From NCBI GenBank assembly GCA_937892695.1, contig CALBJK010000290.1, positions 1 through 35,947 of the forward strand: a DNA stretch of 35,947 nt, written 5' to 3'. The position numbers and the translations under genes were made by a program. Shown piece after piece: positions 33,573-35,947 of the stretch. The notes under the pieces are model-generated. The model ran no database searches and was not told the origin of the DNA. It saw only the letters and a program-made list of their open reading frames with translations. The number at the start of each line of letters is the position of its first letter. The stretch's first letter is position 1. The stretch is from an uncultured Prevotella sp. Lineage in GTDB: Bacteria > Bacteroidota > Bacteroidia > Bacteroidales > Bacteroidaceae.

Positions 33573-34637
33573 CTACGCATACTCGCGCACAGGCAGCTCG
33601 CCGTTGAGCGCACCGAGAGCGTTGTAGGCCAGCGACTCCATCTCGCCCTCGCCCGGCATAACCACTACCGGAGCAAGATAGCCCACGCGGCGGCGCAACA
33701 CGTCCATGCAGTAGTCGCTGTAGGCAATGCCGCCGGTGAGAATGATGGCATCGGCCTGACCGTCGAGAGCCACAAACATGGCTCCGATCTGCTTGGCCAC
33801 GGTATATAACATTGCGTCCAGGACCGAGCGGAAAGGCTCTTCGCCGTCGGCGGCGCGGCGCGAGACGGTTATCATGTCGTTGGTGCCCAGATGGGCCATC
33901 AGTCCGCCCTGGCCGCTGAGCATGGTCTTGATCTGTCGCAGGTCGTACTTGCCGCTCATACACAGTTCGGCAAACTGGAACGCCGGAAGTGTTCCGGCAC
34001 GCTCCGGCGAGAAGGGTCCTTCGCCGTTGAGGGCGTTGTTCACGTCGATGACGCGCCCCTTGCGATGTGCTCCTATGGATATGCCGCCGCCAAGATGGGC
34101 CACGACCAGATTCATGTCCTCGTACTTACGGCCAAGCGAAGCGGCGTACTTGCGCGACACGGCCTTGGCGTTGAGGGCATGGAATATGGAGTGGCGCTGT
34201 ATGCCGGGCAGACCGGTGAGCCTGGCTTCGGGCATCATCTCGTCGACGACAACAGGGTCGGCAATGTAGGCCGGACAGCCGCAGCGCGACGCTATGTCGT
34301 CGGCAATGAGAGCACCGAGGTTGCAGACGTGTTCGAGAACGGCGTTGCGCAGGTCTTCCTTCATCTTCTCGTTGACGGCATAGACACCGCCCTGGAGGGG
34401 CTTGAGCAGTCCGCCCCGGCCTATGACGGCATCGAAGTCGAGTGCAATGCCGGCATCTTCCAGATTCTTCAGGATGAGGTCGCGACGGTAGGCATACTGG
34501 TCGATAGTCCGGGCAAAGCGGAGCGTATCGGAGGCAAGATGATGGCCTCCCGACATATAAACGGCTTTGTCGTCCTCGTAGACGGCAGTCTTGGTGGACG
34601 TGGATCCGGGGTTGATGACTAATATTCTTTTAGGCAT
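33573..34637 (-). CDS. buk: Butyrate kinase (acyl-phosphate kinase)
   Basis: 354 residues. 'ILVINPGSTSTKTAVYED' (about 5-22) is the ASKHA-fold phosphate-binding start of butyrate/acetate kinases. 'GRGGLLKPLQGGVYAVNEKM' is diagnostic of butyrate kinase, and 'VVAHLGGGISIGAHRKGRVIDVNNALNGEGPFSPERAGTLPA' is the other signature. It converts butyryl-phosphate (or isobutyryl- and branched acyl-phosphates) plus ADP to the acid plus ATP, or the reverse. It is the second gene of the ptb-buk operon, 57 bases after ptb. The locus C repeat follows closely and may end transcription. Confidence 0.93.
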   Translation of the reverse strand: MPKRILVINPGSTSTKTAVYEDDKAVYMSGGHHLASDTLRFARTIDQYAYRRDLILKNLEDAGIALDFDAVIGRGGLLKPLQGGVYAVNEKMKEDLRNAVLEHVCNLGALIADDIASRCGCPAYIADPVVVDEMMPEARLTGLPGIQRHSIFHALNAKAVSRKYAASLGRKYEDMNLVVAHLGGGISIGAHRKGRVIDVNNALNGEGPFSPERAGTLPAFQFAELCMSGKYDLRQIKTMLSGQGGLMAHLGTNDMITVSRRAADGEEPFRSVLDAMLYTVAKQIGAMFVALDGQADAIILTGGIAYSDYCMDVLRRRVGYLAPVVVMPGEGEMESLAYNALGALNGELPVREYA

Positions 34638-34694
34638 GATTTTTTAATGATGCTTGTTATTGGCAGGAATGGAGCCGATACTGGATGCAGACAC

Positions 34695-35645
34695 TTACAA
34701 AGTCTGTCCCGGTTCTGAGGCATTATCCTTAACGGCACTGGCTACGGCACAAGCCATGACCAGACTGCGGAACTTGGACTCGGCCGAATCGGCACGCGAA
34801 GCCACTACTACGGGGGCGGTAGTGCCGCAGAGCATACCGGCGGTGGTGGCTCCGGCGAAGAGGGTGATAGTCTTGTAGAAGGTGTTGCCGGCCTCTATAT
34901 TGGGGAAGATGAGTATGTCGGCATTGCCGGCCACAGGGGATGTTATGCCCTTTATGTCGCCGCTCTCGGCATCACATGCGGTCTTGACATCCATCGGTCC
35001 GTCGACAACAGCGTCGCCATAGCATCCCTCCAAGGCGCGGCGGCGCAGTTCGGCGTAGCTCAGAGTGTGGGGGAACTTGTCGCTGGTCTTCTCGGTGCAG
35101 TGGGTAAGAGCCACATGGGGCGTGCCGTCGCCAAGGATACGGAACAGATTTACGCAATAACGCACTATGGCATCAAACTGCTCTACCGTGGGACGGGGAA
35201 TGACAGCTGCGTCAGAGAAGAGCAGCATCTTCGAATAGGACGGTATCTGGGCGGCGGCCACATGGCTGAGCACTGCACCGGGAACGAGCAGTCCGCGCTC
35301 CTTGTCGAGCACGGCACGGAGCAGCACGTCGGTGTTGAGCGACCCCTTCATAAGAACGTCGGCATAGCCGCTGCGGACAACTGCTACTGACTCTTCGGCG
35401 GCTTCGCGGTCGTCAGTGGCGGTTCGCACCTCGATGCGCGGCCCGAATGCGGAGGCAATGCGGTCGGCCAATTCGCGGCCACGGGGTGTGATGACAAGAA
35501 CAAAGTCAGCTATCTGTTCGGCCAGACTGCGCATTACGACTTCTTCGGTGTGGGAGTCGGACGGGGCGGCCACGGCCACACGGATTCGGGACGGCTGGTT
35601 CTGAAGGCGCAAGGCCATCTCTTCAAAATTGATTTTTCGACTCAT
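34695..35645 (-). CDS. ptb: Phosphate butyryltransferase
   Basis: 316 residues of the phosphate acetyl/butyryltransferase fold. 'RIRVAVAAPSDSHT' opens it, then 'ADVLMKGSLNTDVLLRAVLDKERGL' (MKG..T motif) and 'LLFSDAAVIPRPT'. 'DGPMDVKTACDAESGDIKG' and 'VAGNADILIFPNIEAGNTFYKTITLFAGATTAGML' form the active-site region; this last block is typical of Ptb rather than Pta. It swaps phosphate for CoA on butyryl- or branched-chain acyl-CoA. Together with buk it conserves energy from amino-acid or butyrate fermentation, or activates branched acids for lipid synthesis when run backwards. Has a perfect consensus promoter. Confidence 0.92.
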   Translation of the reverse strand: MSRKINFEEMALRLQNQPSRIRVAVAAPSDSHTEEVVMRSLAEQIADFVLVITPRGRELADRIASAFGPRIEVRTATDDREAAEESVAVVRSGYADVLMKGSLNTDVLLRAVLDKERGLLVPGAVLSHVAAAQIPSYSKMLLFSDAAVIPRPTVEQFDAIVRYCVNLFRILGDGTPHVALTHCTEKTSDKFPHTLSYAELRRRALEGCYGDAVVDGPMDVKTACDAESGDIKGITSPVAGNADILIFPNIEAGNTFYKTITLFAGATTAGMLCGTTAPVVVASRADSAESKFRSLVMACAVASAVKDNASEPGQTL

Positions 35646-35728
35646 AGATTTTCAAAACTATTCGTTATGAAGAAAAAAGACCGTGACAAAAGGCAATAAC
35701 AGATATGCACAAAACACGGTTGACTGTG

Positions 35729-35759
35729 CAAAGGTAGCATAAAGAAAAGTAAACTCAAA
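35729..35759 (-). promoter_or_regulatory. Consensus promoter of the ptb-buk operon
   Basis: Minus strand TTTG (35759-35756), a 19-base spacer, and TACCTTTG (35736-35729). Transcription should begin near 35722, about 75 bases before the ptb ATG. Confidence 0.8.
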
Positions 35760-35947
35760 GGAATTGTAAAGTTTTTTTTGCAGACCACAATGACAAAATG
35801 TTCATTATTAACTCCAATCTGACAAGTTACAGGAAGAACAAAAAGAACAATCCTAACTATAATTACGAATAAAAATAAAAAAAATGTACAATTATGTAAT
35901 GTTCAAAAAATAACTTCCGCAAAAAATCTGCGATCAAGAGCATTTGA

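Overview
The window looks like a chromosomal segment of a Prevotella-like member of the Bacteroidales. The signs are the start of a SusC-type outer-membrane transporter, an S46 dipeptidyl-peptidase, a PCMD-domain protein, a fused SpmA-SpmB protein, a THUMP-like methyltransferase, and many promoters of the Bacteroidetes type (TTTG, 19-20 bases, then TAnnTTTG). Almost every gene is on the minus strand. The exceptions are a small heat-shock protein and one restriction-modification pair. No rRNA, tRNA, CRISPR array or complete insertion sequence was seen.

Layout. 1-2374: the 5' end of a susC-like gene and, upstream of it, a GH110 alpha-1,3-galactosidase with a textbook promoter; this is the edge of a host-glycan utilisation locus. 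2380-3126: a repeat-rich intergenic stretch. 3127-3942: an exported SGNH hydrolase. 3943-4883: no confident protein gene, but a candidate minus-strand small RNA (promoter plus terminal hairpin), a short remnant ORF, and a near-perfect sigma-54 promoter driving Hsp20 (4899-5327). 5597-8737: an exported GH2 beta-galactosidase. 9179-10654: an m5C methyltransferase resembling M.HaeII, followed by a decayed HaeII-type endonuclease gene. 10848-11726: fructokinase. 12000-13352: MATE exporter with a palindrome inside its promoter. 13612-14235: wrecked AAA-ATPase-like gene. 14232-17157: overlapping pair of an Omp85-like outer-membrane protein and an EptA-type phosphoethanolamine transferase. 17219-18184: PCMD protein. 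18557-20684: an apparently intact type II restriction-modification system whose methyltransferase carries an N-terminal helix-turn-helix. 20939-27908: S41 protease, ParE, YghO-like acyltransferase, THUMP-like methyltransferase and D-Ala-D-Ala dipeptidase. 28012-31644: S46 peptidase and a Wzx-like flippase. 31748-32977: SpmAB fusion. 33573-35645: ptb-buk operon.

How it fits together. The window mixes housekeeping functions (topoisomerase IV, cell-wall and protein turnover) with gut-lifestyle functions (glycan hydrolases, dipeptide release, acyl-phosphate to acid conversion) and two restriction-modification loci at different stages of life, one intact and one decaying. Between genes there is a family of modular palindromic repeats, built on an ATATGCCGCATAT core and a GCTTACRAWYBGTAAGC palindrome. 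Copies lie just downstream of genes in three places.

The items most worth following up are the sigma-54 promoter with five TGTCA boxes before hsp20, the candidate RNA at about 4137-4452, the modular repeats, the palindromic operator in the MATE promoter, and the HaeII-like orphan methyltransferase with its broken partner. All assignments come from reading the sequence and from memory of protein families; no database search was run.
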